A stretch of DNA of 33,396 nucleotides from an uncultured Allobaculum sp. GTDB lineage: Bacteria; Bacillota_I; Bacilli_A; Erysipelotrichales; Erysipelotrichaceae. Within the stretch, counting starts at the first letter, position 1. Every line of letters starts with the position of its first letter. The translations under genes and the position numbers were made by a program. Shown here piece after piece: positions 31,573 through 33,396 of the stretch. The notes under the pieces are model-generated. The model did no database searches and was not told the origin of the DNA. It saw nothing but the letters and a program-made list of their open reading frames with translations. The stretch lies in contig CAJTVE010000032.1 in assembly GCA_910579655.1 (NCBI GenBank), forward strand, positions 1 through 33,396, read 5' to 3'.

Positions 31573-32979
31573 ATGAGCAAGCATGGGCAAGGCGTAAAAG
31601 GCGTCCTGGATCTGACACAAGGCAAGCCTTTACCTTTAATCTTTAAATTTTCGCTCCCGCTGGTGGCGGGAACCATTTTTCAGCAGCTGTATTCTTTTGT
31701 AGATACGATCATGGTCGGGCGGCTGGTGGGACAAGGTGCCCTGGCGGCTGTAGGGACGACGTATTCCCTGAACTTTCTGATTTTAGGATTTGTTCAAGGC
31801 TGTTCGGTTGGATTTGCGATCCCCCTGGCTAAGAAAATCGGCGCCCGCAACCGTGAAGAATTTCAGCACTATTTCTGGAACGGCTGTTGGCTGAGCATTT
31901 TTCTTGCGCTGGCTTTAAGTTTTGGATCCGTTGGATTCAGCCCATTTTTGCTGAACATGATCCAGACTCCACAGGAGATTCTGGCTGCAGCCAATCAATA
32001 TATTCAGATTATCTTAGCGGGAATCCCGTTTTCGTTCCTGTTTAACTATGGATCAGCCGTCTTAAGAGCCGGTGGAGACTCAAGAAGGCCGACTTTGTTT
32101 CTGGTCGGTTCGAGCGTTCTCAATATTTTGCTGGACTACATCCTGATTGACTGGTTTCAGGCAGAAATTGCCGGGGCAGCATGGGCAACCGTGACGGCTC
32201 AGGGAATCAGCGGCCTGCTGAATTTCTGGTGGATCTTTACGAAGACTGATCTACTTGCTCACTCCAAAAAGCAGACGAGCTGGTCTTTCCATCATATTAG
32301 AGTCCTGGCTAAGGTCGGTCTGCCGATGGGTTTTGAATATTCCGTTTCGGCTTTGGGTGCCATTGTCATGCAGTCGGCGATCAACTCCATGGGCTCATTG
32401 GTCATCGCCGGTCAGACAACAGGTGAAAAAATCCGTCAGATGCTCACACTGCCAATGGAATCTGTCGGAATGGCAATGGCTACTTATGCCGGCCAGAACG
32501 AAGGAGCTCACAAGCCGAATAGAATTCTGGAAGGAATCCGCGCTGGCCTCACAATTCAGCTGATTTATTGTGCGGTGATGTGGGTGCTGGTTTTTGTTGG
32601 CCGTCAGTTCATGACCGATCTGGTTCTGGGAAGTGATGGCGGACAGGCGGCTGCTTACTCTAATCAGTATCTGATGATCATGTCCTGGCTGTTCTTCCTG
32701 CATGGCTCCTTAATGATTGTGCGCAATACCTTGCAGGGGATGGGGTATTCGCTGCAGGCCGTTCTTTCAGGCCTTGGGGAAGTGACTGGGCGGGCAGTTG
32801 GCAGCTTTGCAGCTGTTCATGGGCTTGGATTTGTCGGTATTGCTCTGGCTAATCCATTTGCCTGGCTGCTGGCGCTGGTTTATTGCTCTATTATGGTCAT
32901 GATTTACCTACGCCCAAGACTGAAAACAGGGAAGAGAAAACCTGATTTTCAAGACAATTCTATCCAGGCTGCCTCGTAA
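31573..32979 (+). CDS. MATE-family multidrug/metabolite exporter
   Basis: A 468-residue membrane protein with about twelve helices in two MatE halves. Typical motifs: PLPLIFKFSLPLVAGTIFQQLYSFVDTIMVGR near the N terminus and, at the start of the second half, VGLPMGFEYSVSALGAIVMQ. Length is normal for the family (NorM/DinF-like). I start at 31573 (AAGGAG upstream) rather than 14 codons earlier. It exports cationic or other small compounds using Na+ or H+ gradients in known members; the substrate is unknown. It is followed by a clear terminator. Confidence 0.93.
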   Translation: MSKHGQGVKGVLDLTQGKPLPLIFKFSLPLVAGTIFQQLYSFVDTIMVGRLVGQGALAAVGTTYSLNFLILGFVQGCSVGFAIPLAKKIGARNREEFQHYFWNGCWLSIFLALALSFGSVGFSPFLLNMIQTPQEILAAANQYIQIILAGIPFSFLFNYGSAVLRAGGDSRRPTLFLVGSSVLNILLDYILIDWFQAEIAGAAWATVTAQGISGLLNFWWIFTKTDLLAHSKKQTSWSFHHIRVLAKVGLPMGFEYSVSALGAIVMQSAINSMGSLVIAGQTTGEKIRQMLTLPMESVGMAMATYAGQNEGAHKPNRILEGIRAGLTIQLIYCAVMWVLVFVGRQFMTDLVLGSDGGQAAAYSNQYLMIMSWLFFLHGSLMIVRNTLQGMGYSLQAVLSGLGEVTGRAVGSFAAVHGLGFVGIALANPFAWLLALVYCSIMVMIYLRPRLKTGKRKPDFQDNSIQAAS

Positions 32980-33001
32980 TTCTTGCTGGATCTTGCTTTT
33001 T

Positions 33002-33033
33002 CTGGTGATTTTCGATGGGTCACCAGTTTTTTT
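33002..33033 (+). terminator. Terminator of the MATE gene
   Basis: CTGGTGA (33002-33008) and TCACCAG (33020-33026) form a 7-bp stem followed by seven T residues, 22 bp after the stop codon. Confidence 0.9.
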
Positions 33034-33396
33034 GCGTTTAAATTTGACTTTGAATTGTTAAAGGATTATAAAGATAAAGCTGTTTTTCAGTGGATGAAAA
33101 GCAGACATCAATACCTGGCAAAGAGAATCGTGCTTTAAAGATTCTTCAAAGCCTGGAAAAGGTGAATTGTGAATTTATAAAATATTTTCACAAAAGTACT
33201 TGACCCGGGATGCCACCCGGTGTTATAGTAATTGAGCGTTAAGAAACGCGGCAACAAAGCCGATGATCTGACGCAAATCATCTTTAGATATCGAAGAAAT
33301 CATCTTTTGTGAAATTCTTAAAAATATTTCACAAAAGATGTTGACGAATGATCTGGCTGATGATAAGATAAACAAGCCTTGTGAGAGAAATTGATT
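33034..33396 (+). promoter_or_regulatory. Tandem strong promoters at the right edge, with a 15-bp inverted repeat
   Basis: No gene is seen. Promoter 1 is TTGACC (33200-33205), 18 bp, TATAGT (33224-33229). Promoter 2 is TTGACG (33341-33346), 17 bp, TAAGAT (33364-33369). Each is preceded by the same AT-rich element, AATATTTTCACAAAAG or AATATTTCACAAAAG. Directly before promoter 2, CATCTTTTGTGAAAT (33301-33315) and ATTTCACAAAAGATG (33326-33340) are perfect inverted repeats with a 10-nt loop. Tandem promoters with upstream A/T elements are typical of rRNA or other stable-RNA operons; the transcribed gene is outside the window. Confidence 0.65.

Noticed and set aside
33034..33396. Start of a 16S rRNA gene
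   Set aside because: The promoters look rRNA-like, but no rRNA sequence is recognisable before the window ends.

Overview
The window looks like chromosomal DNA of a low-to-mid GC Gram-positive bacterium (Bacillota). The signs are strong AGGAGG-type ribosome binding sites before almost every gene, lipobox lipoproteins, a PadR/HAAS/DUF4097 operon, Msm/Raf-type sugar ABC transporters and many compact intrinsic terminators. A gut-associated Erysipelotrichia-like lineage is my best guess, but it is an inference: no rRNA or other taxonomic marker lies inside the window.

Layout. 1-2.0 kb: the first codons of a leftward gene, a TetR regulator with a perfect dyad at its own promoter, and an EamA-type transporter. 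2.4-4.3 kb: a GntR (YtrA-like) regulator, ABC ATPase and ABC-2 membrane protein, translationally coupled. 4.6-6.9 kb: PadR regulator, HAAS/DUF1700 membrane protein and DUF4097 protein. 7.2-14.2 kb: an alpha-galactoside module made of a GH36 alpha-galactosidase and an AraC regulator (leftward) and a divergent binding protein plus two permeases. That transporter has no ATPase of its own. 14.7 kb: thpR. 15.4-18.3 kb: a region that looks acquired, with a HicAB toxin-antitoxin pair, about 0.9 kb of AT-rich DNA holding a 32-bp periodic dyad array, and an AlbA_2/ATPase-like regulator. A 14-bp direct repeat brackets the array and the regulator. 18.3-21.1 kb: an RpiR regulator divergent from a Gfo/Idh/MocA oxidoreductase and a VOC-family gene broken by an in-frame TGA. 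21.4-23.4 kb: a secreted, multidomain GH5 cellulase. 23.7-24.2 kb: a decayed Fic gene. 24.7-29.3 kb: a complete CUT1-type ABC transporter operon (ATPase, two permeases, an unusual binding protein). 29.7-30.5 kb: a lipoprotein with a highly structured leader. 30.5-33.0 kb: a LysR regulator divergent from a MATE exporter. 33.0-33.4 kb: tandem strong promoters pointing out of the window.

How the genes work together. The main theme is plant-polysaccharide and oligosaccharide use: extracellular cellulase, alpha-galactoside import and hydrolysis, and a second sugar-type transporter whose MsmK-like ATPase could also power the ATPase-less one. Around this sit several small regulator-plus-transporter units (TetR/EamA, GntR/ABC, LysR/MATE).

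The most unusual signals are the six-unit 32-bp array before the AlbA_2 gene, the binding protein with both a lipobox and a C-terminal membrane segment, the perfect 15-bp inverted repeat between the two terminal promoters, and the three consecutive hairpins before the lipoprotein gene. I did not find anything I can defend as a wholly new multi-gene system.
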